Source of the DNA: UBA7396 sp034676185 | Lineage (GTDB): Bacteria; Patescibacteriota; Gracilibacteria; BD1-5; UBA6164 | NCBI GenBank assembly: GCA_034676185.1 | Contig: JAUCCN010000018.1 | Location: 1 to 25,758 of the forward strand | Length of the DNA: 25,758 bases | Direction: 5' to 3' | Shown: positions 8,120 to 18,556 of the stretch, piece after piece | Position numbering within the stretch: position 1 is the stretch's first letter | How the letters are laid out: each line of letters begins with the position of its first letter | Translations under genes and position numbers: made by a program | Notes under the pieces: generated by a model | Seen by the model: only the letters and a program-made list of their open reading frames with translations | Databases searched by the model: none | What the model was told of the DNA's origin: nothing

Positions 8120-11100
8120 ATGTCAAAACATAATGAATCGATTTATTTGCAAAAACTAGAGTTTGATGAAACATTAAATAAATCTTGGATTGCATTTTTT
8201 ATAGATAGAGTAAGATTTACTTGGCTTATCTTAATTATGGTAATAATTGCTTGATATATTTGAGTAAAAAATCTTCCTTTAGAATCAATGCCAGAAGTAG
8301 ATATTTGAATGGCTTATATTATCACAACACTCCCATGAGCAAGTCCTGAGAGTATTGAAGATTTAGTAACAAAAAAAATTGAAAAACAAATTTCAAAAGT
8401 AAAAGGAATTGATACCATTACTTCAACAAGTATGAATTCAAGTTCTATGATTTTAGTTCAGTTTGTATCAGGAACAAATACAAGTGATGCGGTAAGAGAA
8501 TTGAAAGATAAAGCAGATTTAGCAAAACCTGATCTTCCAGAAGATGCAAATGAATCTATTGTGAGAGAAGTAGCTTTTGATGAAATGCCAGTATGGACTT
8601 TTGCTATTTCGTGAGATTATAATGGATATGAACTTTATGATTATGCAAAAATTATTAGAGATCATTTAGAGGAGCATCCTTTAGTTTCAGAAGTAACTAT
8701 TTCAGGATGAATGGAAAAAGAATTTTGAGTACTTATTGAACCTCAAAAATTAACTCAATATGGATTAACACTTTCTAGTGTAAATAATGCTATTGCAAGT
8801 GCAAATATGACACTTCCTATTTGAGATATTGAAATTGGATCATATAAACATTCTATTAATGTTGATTCAAGATTTTATAGTATTCAAAAATTAAAAGATA
8901 TCGTAGTAGCAAAACTTTGAGATACAGGAATTGTATATTTAAGTGATGTAGCAGAGGTAAAAGAAACTCCAAAAAAAATTACGACTCTTTCTAGACTTTC
9001 TATTGCCGGACAAGAACCGTTTAATGCAGTAACTTTATGAGTAGTGAAAAAGAAATGAGGTTCTATAGTTGATTTAGTATCTGATGGAGAAAAATATCTT
9101 GCAAATTTGAGAGAAAAATGAATATTACCTCAGGATTTACAAATAAAAACTATTGTTGATAATGCAAAAGATATCAAAAATGACCTTCATCATTTAGTGA
9201 GAGATGGGATGATTACTATTGGACTGGTATTTTTTTCACTTCTTCTAATTATCTGAGCAAAAGAAGCTTTAGTAGCTGGAACAGCAGTGCCAATCGTATT
9301 TTTAATTACATTTGCTATCATGTCAGTGGCTGGACAAACTTTGAATTTTTTATCAATGTTTGCTCTTATTTTATCTTTGTGACTTTTAGTTGATGATGCG
9401 ATAGTAGTTATTTCCGCTATAAATCAATATAAAAAATCAGGAAAATTTACTACTAGAGAAGCAGCTATTTTAGTTGTGAGAGATTATAAACAGGTATTAA
9501 CTACTACTACATTAACAGTAGTATTTATATTTGGTTCTATGCTTTTTATGACGGGGATGATAGGAAGTTTTATATTTTCTATACCATTTGTTATAAGTGT
9601 GGTACTTATGGTTTCTTTAGTAGTTGCTTTAACTTTAAACCCCGCATTAGCTGTTATGATTTCTGGAAGAGATTCTAAAACTGATATTACAAAACATGAT
9701 CATATAGAAGGATGGAAAGGACTTTTCAAAAAAGCGTTGGATAATGGATTTATTTCTATTCATTCTTTAGAGTCAAAATATGGAAACACTCTTTCAAATC
9801 TAATTTCTTCAAAGAAAAAAACAAAAAGATTTTTATGGTGAATATTATTGCTTTTTATTTCGGCTCTTGCTTTACCTATTGTATGACTTTTAAAAACTGA
9901 ATTTTTTCCATGAGGGGATGCAAATAATTTTACTATTAATATTGAAGCAGAACCTGGGACAAAATTAGCAGTGACGAGTGAAATTACTAAAAAAGTGGAA
10001 GAAGTTTTGTTTTGAGAAAAAGAAATTGATAGTTTTTCTACGGCTATTTGATCATTATCCAGTGGAGATGGTGGATCAAGTAGTAGTCAACATTATGCAA
10101 ATATTAGTGTAAAACTTATTGATAAAAATGAGGGAAGAAAAGAGAAATCTTATGATATTACAGCAAGACTTATAGAAAAATTTGATGCTTTTAAAGAAGC
10201 AAAAATTTCAGTAGTAGAAGAATCTTCAGGTCCTGGAAAATCTGCTGATTTTGAAATAAAGGTAGCTGGAGATGATTTTGTACTTCTTGATAAAATAGTA
10301 GATGATGTAAAAAGAACGCTTACTTCTATTCCAGGAACTACTAATATTGCTTCTTCAAGAAAACCACTTCCTTTTGAATTTGATTTAGCTTTAGACCCAG
10401 TAAAATTAGCTCTTTATGATGTGAGTGTTCCACAAGTTGCAAGTTTTATTAGAAATATTGTAGATGGAACACAAGCAACAAAAATTTATCTTGGAAATGA
10501 AGAAGTAATTGTAAGAACTTCGTATGATAAAAATAGTGTTGATACTTTTGATAAAATAAAAGATATCACCATGAAAAATAATAAAGGAGTTGATATAAGT
10601 TTAAGAGATATTGTTTCTCAAGAATTTAAACCGTCTGTTTTTTCTATTACGAGAGTTGATGGAGAAAGAGTAGTTACGGTAACAGCAGGTGCGAAAAAAT
10701 GATTTAACGGACAACAAATTCAAATGCAATTTGATGAAAAAATGAAAAATTATAAATTACCAAATGGATATAGTTTTATTACTGGTTGAGTTACAGAAGA
10801 AAATGCGAAATCAGTAGCAAGCCTTTGAGTTTCTATGATATTTGGTTTGATGTTAATTGTATGACTTTTAGTGTTACTTTATAACTCATATAGACAAGCA
10901 GTTTTGGTAATGATTACAATTCCTCTTTCTCTTATTTGAGTATTTTATTGACTTACTCTTGCAGGTCAACCATTATCATTTCCAGGAATGATTTGAATGG
11001 TAGCACTTTTTTGAATAGTTGTTAGAAATGGAATTATTTTGTTTGATAAAATAAATCAAAATATAGAAGAACATATTCCTATAAAAGAAGCTATTATTGA

Positions 11101-11302
11101 TGCCGGAATGTCAAGACTTGAACCAGTAATGCTTACTTCTATATGTACTGTTTTAGGGATGATTCCTTTGACATTAAGTAATCCTACTTGGACAGGATTG
11201 GGGCTTTCTATAATGTTTTGACTTTCAACAAGTACATTTTTTACACTGTTAGTATTGCCATTACTTTATTATAGAGTGTTTAGAAAAAAATATGAAGTGT
11301 AG
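8120..11302 (+). CDS. RND-family efflux transporter (AcrB/HAE type)
   Basis: A 1060-residue inner-membrane proton-driven pump, full length for the family. TM1 (~residues 33-52) is followed by the porter-domain opening 'LPLESMPEVDIGMAYIITTL' and 'PGASPESIEDLVTKKIEKQI'. TM2-TM6 run from about 358 to 515; TM4 carries GLLVDDAIVV with Asp425-Asp426, the proton-relay pair. A second porter repeat follows, and the C-terminal TM block has GMVALFGIVVRNGIILFD near 955-975, the TM10 motif. Many glycines are UGA. The charged TM10 residue reads Arg-Asn, as in HAE-2-like members, rather than the Lys of AcrB. It is paired with the adaptor gene directly upstream. Substrate unknown; typical substrates are hydrophobic drugs, lipids or metals. 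It ends in a hairpin terminator. Confidence 0.92.
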
Positions 11303-11311
11303 GTAAAAAAC

Positions 11312-11363
11312 TATTAAAAAAAAGAAATCTAAAATGAAATATTTTTAGATTTCTTTTTTTAAT
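11312..11363. terminator. Shared hairpin terminator between the RND gene and the convergent VTT-protein gene
   Basis: A near-perfect long stem (ATTAAAAAAAAGAAATCTAA against its complement, one unpaired base), with T-tracts on both strands. The minus-strand gene's stop (11345-11347) lies in the right arm, repeating the arrangement seen at 3887-3922. Confidence 0.8.
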
Positions 11364-11992
11364 AATTTTTTTATCGTTTTGTAGAAAATATAAATAATAA
11401 CGATTCATACAGCGATATAGGCAAAATAGTCACTATATTTATAAGCCTCTTTTCCTAAATATACATATAAAATGATAAGGGGCATTTCTCATAAAATTCA
11501 CGCCAGATAGGTTTTTAAAAAATGATATTTTATAAATCAAGCAGAATAATATAATATATCTACTGGAATAATAGGAAAAAAAGATCATAAAAAAATAACT
11601 TTGTATCCATCTTTTTCTATTTTATTTTTGTATCTTGAAATGATGTGAAAATGTTTATGATTTTTTATATCTTCTGCAAAAATATATCATATAAAATAAG
11701 TTTGGCAGATTCAAAAACTTACTCAGAGGATACTAATACATAAAGTGAGCCAAAAATTTTGTAGAAAAAATCAGGCAAAAAGTATTGCTAAAGTAGAAGG
11801 AATAAAAAGATAATTTCTAAAAATATATATAATAGCAACAATACAAACTTTCGAATAAATATTCAGTTCTAGAGAGGAAAAATATCTTTCAAATTCAAAA
11901 CCACTCAGATACAAATAACTTCCTAAAGTAATTCAAATTCCAAATAAAAGTAGGATTAAAAAACTAAAAAATCTTCTATATTTTAAAATCAT
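11345..11992 (-). CDS. TVP38/TMEM64 (VTT/DedA-superfamily) membrane protein
   Basis: A 215-residue polytopic membrane protein. After one or two N-terminal hydrophobic segments comes FIPSTLAILFAGFFL and then a Gly-rich transmembrane helix, LTLCISILGVSFGICQTYFIGYIF. A charged loop follows, then the family signature FFPIIPVDILYYSAGF and 'YLAGILGEMPLIILYVYLG'. These are the re-entrant hairpins and helices of the VTT fold, whose characterised members flip or scramble phospholipids or polyprenyl phosphate. It is the last gene of the long minus-strand run. Its ATG begins one base after the stop of the methyltransferase gene, so it is coupled to it. It ends in the terminator shared with the RND gene. 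A role in lipid handling is inferred. Confidence 0.82.
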
Positions 11993-11993
11993 A

Positions 11994-12533
11994 TTATTTA
12001 TGACAGATATAAATAAAAGCTGGAGGAAAATTAAGGAAAGTAAAAGTATAATCTATTTTCTTAAAAGTATTTTTAATATCTTTTTTATTTTGTAGAAAAT
12101 ATTGAAACTGAATAAAATCTCCATTTGGTTTTAATATTTTTTTTGCACCATTTAATATTTGAGTAATATTTTTTGTATTAATAAAGGCAAGTGGTAAACT
12201 ACTTAAAATATAATCAATAGAATTATTTTTAAAAAGTTCTTCAGCACAGCTTGCACTTTTTTCATAAATAATTACTTTTGGTTCATTTTTATACTTTTCT
12301 TTGAGGATTTTACAAAAACCCTCATCAATCTCAAAAATAAATATTTTTGAGTTTTTAGAAGTTTGTTTTATGAGCTCATCAGTAAAAATTCAGTCTCACG
12401 CTCAAAACTCTATGATTTGTATATCACGAGAAAAATCTATATTTTTTACCATTTTTTTATATAAAAATTTTGATGAGCGAGTAAAAGCTCATATATTTTG
12501 GTAATTTTTTATTACTCTTCTTTTAAAAGGCAT
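11994..12533 (-). CDS. PmtA-like SAM-dependent phospholipid N-methyltransferase
   Basis: A 179-residue Rossmann methyltransferase. Motif I is IIEFGAGDGIF (FGAGDG at 43-48, all three Gly codons UGA). The acidic end of strand beta2 is IFIFEIDEGF near 64-73, and motif IV-like DYILSSLPLAF follows near 107-117. The end is distinctive: LKPNGDFIQFQYFL, then FLNFPPAFIYICHK. These resemble the 'G.FvQFtY' and 'NlPPA.vy' signatures of bacterial PmtA/LspA phosphatidylethanolamine methyltransferases, as does the N-terminal 'GAFTRSSKFLYKKM'. RNA adenine dimethylases also have 'G.F..S....', but the PPA-aromatic C-terminus argues for PmtA. It is encoded one base upstream of the VTT protein and next to a multi-pass membrane protein, which supports a lipid substrate. 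The start is the ATG at 12531-12533, 24 bases after the preceding gene. Confidence 0.75.
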
Positions 12534-12557
12534 AGGTAAGTATTTATTTTTAATATC

Positions 12558-13466
12558 TTATTTATTTTCTTCTTCTCATAACTCATCTAGTTTTTTTCTT
12601 CCTTCTTTATAGGCATTATACCGAATAGAAGTTTTTAATACCTCAAAAACTCAACCTAAATATCAAAGAATTCCTATTAAAATAACAAATATTATACTAA
12701 GAGTAAAAACAGCTATAAGGAGGTAAACTTTTGTGGTTATATAGGTTACAGCACTTGCAATAACTATTGGGAAAAATAAAAAAACAATAAAATTTACAAT
12801 TACTCTAATATTTACTAAAAAGAGAAAGAAATAAAGTTTAGTTGTAGTAGCAAGAGTGAGAATAGAAATTTTTACTGATCAACTCAGTGACTCTAAAGCT
12901 TTTTTATTATTTAATACTATTTCAAATCTACAATAGACAAATAAAATATTTATGATGGTTGATACGATGAGTAAAAAAATAAAAATATAATTTAAAAACA
13001 TCATATATTCTGTTCAGAGAAATCTCAAACAAAATAAATAAATATTTACCATACTTAAAAATTTAAATTGACTGAATATATTTCCGTATTCAAATAAAGG
13101 GAGAAATCTATATATTCCATTTGAGATACTATCTGAAAGACTTACTTGAATATCTAAAGTTTCTTTTTTTGAAATATACCATATAAGGGACCCTTCAAAT
13201 ATAGGAATTATCATAATATAAAAAAGCAAAAAAATACCTCAAATTATTAAAATTTCAGTAAAATATCCAGAATGGAAAATATTTAAAATAATACTCAATG
13301 CTTTGTCTTGTTGATGAAATAATTCTACATAGGTATAAATTACTTGATATACAAGAATAATCATTAAGAAAATTATAGAAATAAGCCCAGGTATAAAATA
13401 AAATTTTTTTATTTTTGTGTCATTATTAACTAAATCCCAGGCTTTTATAATTATTTCTTTATTCAT
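12558..13466 (-). CDS. Multi-pass membrane protein, 302 aa, unknown family
   Basis: About six hydrophobic segments: ~25-47, 70-93 (GGIFLLFYIMIIPIFEG), ~125-160 (NIYLFCLRF, then MFLNYIFIFLLIVSTIINILFVY), ~190-215 and ~220-250. The C-terminal tail is charged (EGRKKLDELGEEENK). The N-terminus is cytoplasmic-looking (MNKEIIIKAWDLVNNDTKIKKF). This resembles the poorly described 'glycerophosphoryl diester phosphodiesterase-like membrane domain'/YciC-type proteins, but no diagnostic motif is visible, so no function is assigned. Its ATG overlaps the stop of the binding-protein gene by eight bases (ATGAATAA), which indicates coupled translation and suggests it works with that protein. Confidence 0.72.
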
Positions 13467-15600
13467 TGAAGAAAACTTTTTTTATAAATTGCGTAAAATC
13501 TCAAAAATTTTTTTTGGAAAAATCTATATTTTTTTCACTACTTACATAAGCTCAAAGTAAGGCATTATTAATAGCTAAGTCACTAGAAATATTTACTGGG
13601 AGAGAAAAATGTTTTATATTGTTATCTATCAGTGCTATGCTTTCTTTTGTATAAAGAGGTCTTACTATTTGCTTTTCTTTCAGTATTTCATTTGCTTTTA
13701 CTTCTAATTCACTCATTTTTTCTTTTGAGAGAATATTTGATTTTATTTCTTCTAAAAGTATATCAAGATTTAGATTTTTGATATTAGAAAAATTATATCC
13801 TCATTTTGCTTGGCTTGAGTGAAAATAAGGATACATATGAAATGGAAAATATCCTAAATCAAGTCCTACAATAATCATATCATAGTCTTTTTCTTCATTT
13901 ATAATTTTTTTATTTAAATCTGTAATAGATATAGGAAGTGTTTCTATCCCAATACCATAACTTTCTAACAGATTTTTTATAATATTTATTACTCACAAGA
14001 GTTCTTCTTTATTTTCTATATAATATATTCTAAAGGTAAGTTTGTTTAGATTTTTATCATAAAAAGCATTATCATTTAAAGCAAGAATTTTTTGTTTATT
14101 ACTTTCATCTATATTTATAGAATTTTCATTTTGAGAATTGGTAAGTTTTTCATTAAAGTCATTTTCAAGTTTTTTCAATTTTTCTTTATCTGAACTGTAT
14201 ACAATACTAAATTCTTCTACTAATTCTTTATTTCCATTGCTGATAAAGTATACTTTATAATCATTTCTTCCAGCACTTAAGTTATTAAAATCAGTTTTGA
14301 GTCTATAATAAAAAGTTTTTTCTCATTTTTTATATGCAGAAAGTTTGTATTCATTTATAAAAATTTCATCTGGATTTTTTGAATTAATTTTTCCTTCAAT
14401 TAAAATATTATTTTCATTTGAGAAATTATATTTTTTACTTACTGGAGAAATTATATATGATAAATCATTATTTATTATTTTTTCTTCTTCTATTTTTTCT
14501 CTTTTTTCTTCCACTATGATATTAGCAAGATAGTCTTTTTTATAATATCCCATTTCTTTTATTATATTTTCAAGATTTGTACTTTTTATATCGTATTTTT
14601 GACCTTCAGTTTCATTTAAAAAAATATTATTTACTTCTTTATAAGATTTTCAGAGATGTTTTATAATATTATTTATATCAATTTTTCAAAGAATAAAATT
14701 TCTTAATTCAGGACTTTTTATTCTTTCTTCATTGATAAAAAGAGCATTGTATTGATTCAAAAAATATGAATTTTTGGCAAGTCTTGGCAGAGTATCTCCA
14801 ATAATTTTACTTTTATCAAAAAAAATATTTATTAAATCTTTGTGCTTTAAAAAATGATTTTGATCTTTAAATATCTTATAGATATATTTTGCAATGAGAA
14901 CTTCTTTTTCTTTATAATATTCATTTTTAGTTAAAATAAGTTTTTGAATTCATAAACTATCATCATAACTCACTGTTTCTATCATATATGGTCCAGAGTA
15001 TAATCCATCAATAGGATTAAATTTTCCATAAAGCTCTTTATTTCAAATATTATCAAGAACATTTTTTGCTACGATTGGTTGAAATAGAATAGTAAGAAAG
15101 CTGATATCTTTTACTTTATTTGAAAAAGTAATTACTCCAGCTCTATTTTCAATAGTGGTATCTTTTATAAGAGATCAAAGAGTATTATTGATATCTGAAT
15201 TTTTCAAAATATTATATGTAGAAACTACATCAAGAGGAGTAATTTTTTCACCATTTGACCAATAAACATCATCTTTTAAGATACATTCTATATAAGAGAG
15301 ATTTTTTATATTACAATTTGCTAAATCTGAGGTAATTTCATTCTTTTCATAATCAAATTTAAGGAGGGATCTATAGAGAAAAAAGATAATATTTTTATTA
15401 TAGTCTTGACTTACAACTAAGGGATTTAAATGAGGAAAGTCCCCAATAATTCATTCTGAAACACTTCCTCAAGATACTGGAAATTCTTTTGCTTCATCAT
15501 AAAGATATACATAGACAATATGTCATCAAATAACGATAGAAAAAAACATACTTATCAAAAATAAGTATTTTTTTAGCCTATTTATATTTTCCTTATTCAT
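13459..15600 (-). CDS. Membrane-anchored family-5 (peptide/oligopeptide type) solute-binding protein
   Basis: A 713-residue protein, longer than the usual 520-600. Residues ~9-30 are a hydrophobic anchor or uncleaved signal; there is no lipobox Cys. The segment from ~40 fits the SBP_bac_5 opening: GIIGDFPHLNPLVV, 'FFLYRSLLKFD', 'ECILKDDVYWSNGEKITPLDVVSTYNILKN', where the W-x-N/D-G-x-x-x-T-x-x-D-V motif is characteristic. A second conserved block is 'PIDGLYSGPYMIE'. The C-terminal half (LESYGIGIETLPI...DYDMIIVGLDLGYFPFHMYPYFHSSQ) is typical of domain III. A ~120-residue insertion with beta-rich, charged sequence (~345-520) explains the extra length. No ABC permease or ATPase follows; the next gene, overlapping by eight bases, is a six-segment membrane protein. 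It may have a role other than classical ABC import. Confidence 0.82.
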
Positions 15601-15638
15601 ATTTTATTTATAATTATAATTTTTCTATTCAGAGAGAA

Positions 15639-15857
15639 TTATCTGATGAAGAAAAATACTAAAGAGTTGAGTGCAAAAAGTACTCCAAGTACTATCGTTG
15701 TAATATGTAACACTTTTTCTCCTCACCTTTTTGTTATTGCTCCCATTCCACCTCACATACTGGTAAGATTTAAGGAAACATTTTTATTTTGAATTAAAAC
15801 AACAATGATAAGTAATACAGAAATAATAATTTGTGTAATCGTTAAAAAAGTAATCAT
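15639..15857 (-). CDS. secG: Preprotein translocase subunit SecG
   Basis: A 72-residue protein with two transmembrane segments (~4-23 ITQIIISVLLIIVVLIQ and ~51-70 TTIVLGVLFALNSLVFFF). The family's cytoplasmic loop is rich in glycine: MGGGMGAITKRGGEKVL, with the R-G-x-E-K-x-L signature. SecG stimulates SecYEG-mediated export. Two of the loop glycines are UGA. It sits three bases from the stop of the holin-fold gene and 38 bases before the binding-protein gene, inside the long minus-strand operon. Family length and topology fit well. Confidence 0.9.
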
Positions 15858-15860
15858 TTT

Positions 15861-16256
15861 TTATTTTTTAGAAAATAATATCGAGTATACAATATTCAAT
15901 ATTGTAAAAATTGCAACAGCAATTGTAAAATTTATCCAACCATTAATCTCAAAAGTCATTCCAGGAAGTGCTAAAATATTATTTATAGTTTTTGATAATA
16001 ACCAGAGTAATATAGCATTTATAAAAAGTGCAACAATCGGATAGATGAAAAATAAAGGAAGTCAAAGAAGTTTTAAAAATGGCCTTACAAAGACATTTAA
16101 TAATCACAATATAATTCATCCAAGTAAGTAGGTTTTCCAAGCATCAAATCAAGCAGGTAATACCACTACTGCATTTTGGTATGAATCATTATTTAGAAGA
16201 AATGCTATAATAAAAAGGATAGAAGCATTTAATAAAATAGAAAAAAATATTTTCAT
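15861..16256 (-). CDS. Holin-superfamily-IV-like four-TM membrane protein (PF04020 type)
   Basis: A 131-residue protein with four hydrophobic segments. The central portion GGIILGLLNVFVRPFLKLLGLPLFF is the family signature (G-L-x-N-x-x-x-R-P-x-L-K-L-L). It is followed by 'PIVALFINAILLWLLSKTI', a short loop GMTFEINGW and a final helix. This is the 'mycobacterial 4-TMS phage holin' fold that is widespread in chromosomes and mostly of unknown function; a phage origin is not implied here. The genes on both sides are housekeeping (rimO 24 bases before, secG three bases after). The start ATG is at 16254-16256. Confidence 0.85.
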
Positions 16257-16280
16257 AAATACATATTTAAAAAATAAATT

Positions 16281-17645
16281 TTATAATTTATACTCAATTT
16301 TTTCTCAAATTCAAATATTTCCTGAGAGAACTTGAGAAGTTTTTATATAATCAAGATCATCAACTTCAGGAGCATGCATTTCTGGCCTTACTGCAAGTTT
16401 ATTTTCTCAAATTTCATGAATAAATCAAACTTGAACATTTTTTACTCTGTTTTCATATTTTTCATCATAAATTTCCTCTAGAATTTCTCTGAGTTCTCAA
16501 ACTCTTTCTTGAATTATGGTATCATCTACTTTATTTGGTAATTTTGAAGAAGTTGCTAAAACTTCATCATGGTATCCAAACATAGAAACGCTATCAAATT
16601 TGTATTTTTTGGCAAAATCTTTTAATTTTTCAAAATCACTTTCTTCTTCTCCTGGAAATCAAACAATAAAATTTGTATGAATAAAAGCATTTTTGAAATT
16701 ATTTTTAATAAAATCAAGAACCGTATAAATATGGTCTTCATTATAAAATCTTCCCATAAGTTTTAATATTTTTGGAGAAATATGTTGAAATGGAATATCA
16801 AAATAAGGAAGCATTTTTTTAAGTTTTGCCAGTCTTTCTAAATGAGAAAAAGTTAAAATATCAGGATAAAGGTAATAAATTCTGTATTTAAAATCTCATT
16901 CTAATTTGTCTATTTCCTCAAGTAAATCAACAAGTTTTGCTTCTTTATATAAATCAGTTCCGTATCTGGTGAGGTCTTGAGAAATAATTTGAATTTCTTT
17001 AATTCAAGAGTGAATCATGATTTTTACTTCACGAATAATATCTTCAATACTTCTTGATTTTTGTCTTCCTCTGATATTTGGAATGATACAAAAAGTACAA
17101 TTATTATCACATCATTCAGAAATTTTAAGATATTCATATCCATAATCAGCATTTAAATATGCTCTTACATCATCTGATTGCCAAACAAAGGCTTTTGAAG
17201 AAATATTATCTCCTCAAATATTTTTTAAAAAGTTCTTTAATTTATCTTGTTTTACTCAAGCGAGTTTACTTTTTAAAGTCTGAAGTGATGGTGATTTGAA
17301 AATAAGGTCGAGATTTTTACTTTCGTTATGAGGAATAACGGCATATAAATTTTTTAAATTTGATAAAAATTCATCATCTTTTACTTCTGTATAACATCAC
17401 ATTACAATAATTTTTTTTCATTTCTCATCATATTCTTTGATAAGATTTTCAGCTTCTTGTCTTGAACTTGATAAAAATCAACAGGTATTGATAATAAGAT
17501 ATTCTACTTCCTTTGCATCAGGATTAGTAAAAAATTCTATATCTACTTCGTGAGATAAATTAAAAATATTTCCAATCATAAATTCTAAATCTACCAGATT
17601 TTTTGAACATCCAAGATTGATAGAAGAAAAGTAAAATGTTTTCAT
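16281..17645 (-). CDS. rimO: Ribosomal protein S12 methylthiotransferase RimO
   Basis: A 454-residue radical-SAM enzyme that adds a methylthio group to Asp of ribosomal protein S12. The N-terminal UPF0004 domain has NLGCSKNLVD (Cys13), INTCGF (Cys55) and MGCY (Cys84), the ligands of the auxiliary [4Fe-4S] cluster. The radical-SAM motif is Cys179-x3-Cys183-x2-Cys186 in GCDNNCTFCIIPNIRG. SQDLTRYGTDLY and GFPGEEESDF follow. The C-terminal TRAM region ends with RPEMHAPEVDD...G. The 'SKNLVD', 'IIPNIRG', 'DLTRYG' and 'APEVD' features distinguish RimO from MiaB (tRNA). The insertion at ~115-160 is unusual but polar. Many glycines are UGA. The ATG directly follows the U-tract of a hairpin, with no Shine-Dalgarno. 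Confidence 0.93.
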
Positions 17646-17678
17646 AAAAAAAATAATAAGCTATAACTTGCTTATTAT
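17646..17678 (-). terminator. Hairpin with U-tract ending at the rimO start codon
   Basis: On the minus strand ATAATAAGC-AAGTTATA-GCTTATTAT is followed by a T-run that stops at the rimO ATG. Stem arms are at 17653-17661 and 17670-17678. It looks like an intrinsic terminator for the upstream T4SS-like genes, or an attenuator that lets part of the transcription through to rimO. Confidence 0.65.
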
Positions 17679-17694
17679 ATGAAAATTTTTTATT

Positions 17695-18159
17695 TTACAA
17701 CTTCAATATTTGAATCAATTTATCAGTAAGATTGAATTCTCATTTCTCATCTTCTTTTACATAATTTGGAAGTATTTCTTTTAAAATAAGAGCTATTTCG
17801 TTATTTATTTTTACATCTAAATATTTAAATCCTTTTTTTATAAGATTGAGTCTTAAAATAAAGGCTTGTTCTCCATTGTAAATAATAGTATAGGAAGATA
17901 TTTTTGAATAATCATAAAAACTATTATTGACTTTTATTCAGAGTGAAGAGAGTGAAACTTGCACAATATCATCAGAATTATTTTCTACAAAAAAATAAAC
18001 TCAAGTAATAAGTATAATTAAAAAACTAAAAGGATATTGGCGAGATATAAAACCCCAAATTACCATTCCAATAACCACAGAAAGTGCTATAATATACCAA
18101 AGAGGGCCTCTGTTTTTATCATTTGGAAATGACCAACTATACAAAAGTGTATCGTTCAT
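17695..18159 (-). CDS. Small two-TM membrane protein of unknown function, 154 aa
   Basis: The N-terminal 'YSWSFPNDKNRGPLWYIIALSVV' is typical of a protein recurrent in CPR type IV-secretion-like gene neighbourhoods. Two adjacent hydrophobic segments follow (~22-39 and ~44-58), then a soluble ~95-residue domain of beta strands (VQVSLSSLGIKVNNSFYDYSKISSYTIIY...) that could be PH-like. The C-terminus is charged and amphipathic. Its start lies two bases after the stop of the pilin-like gene, so the two are coupled. No catalytic motif is seen. Function is unknown; association with the secretion module is inferred from position only. Confidence 0.75.
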
Positions 18160-18161
18160 TT

Positions 18162-18518
18162 TTAAGAAAAATTATCAATTATAAGTTTTAAAATAAGCCA
18201 GCTTACACTCGCTAAAGCGAATCCTCCAAGTGCAAGAAAAATAGTTTTTTTTCCATCTGATTTATCTCAAGATAAACTTCAAAACGCAATTTTATATGCT
18301 CAAATAATAATAAAAATAATAGCAATAGTCGCGGCAAATCCCATTAAATAATCAGTAGCTCATTGGATAATTTTAGGTATATCTTCACTATGGATATCTC
18401 AGGTTCTAATTTTTGAAGTATCATCCCCAAGTCACCTTAACACTCCGGGGTCTCAGGCATACAGATTTGCATGAAAGGAGAGAAAAAATGCAAACAGAAT
18501 ATATTTTATTTTTTTCAT
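18162..18518 (-). CDS. VirB2/TrbC-type T4SS pilin-like protein
   Basis: A 118-residue precursor. Residues 1-21 form a signal peptide (hydrophobic core ILFAFFLSF, cleavage after LYA). A polar ~35-residue stretch is followed by two hydrophobic helices (~58-76 LMGFAATIAIIFIIIGAYKI and ~95-113 IFLALGGFALASVSWLILKLII). A short, charged loop (FGSLSGDKSDGKK) separates them. This is the layout of TrbC/VirB2 pilins, in particular the CPR versions with 'GAYKI.FGSLSGDKS.GKK'. It is encoded just downstream of the TraC-N-like and PrgI-like genes, both T4SS components, which supports the call. Six of its glycines are UGA-encoded. Subunits would form or line an extracellular filament or channel. Confidence 0.8.
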
Positions 18519-18556
18519 AAGAATAAAGTTACATATTAGATTTTTATTTTAAAAAA

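Noticed and set aside
8120..11302. RND, adaptor and RNR genes seeming to be broken into many pieces (pseudogenes)
   Set aside because: All interruptions are UGA, the pieces share one frame, and conserved glycines fall on the UGAs. They are intact under code 25.
15861..16256. Prophage indication from the holin-like protein
   Set aside because: The PF04020-type fold is common in bacterial chromosomes; flanking genes are housekeeping and no other phage gene is present.
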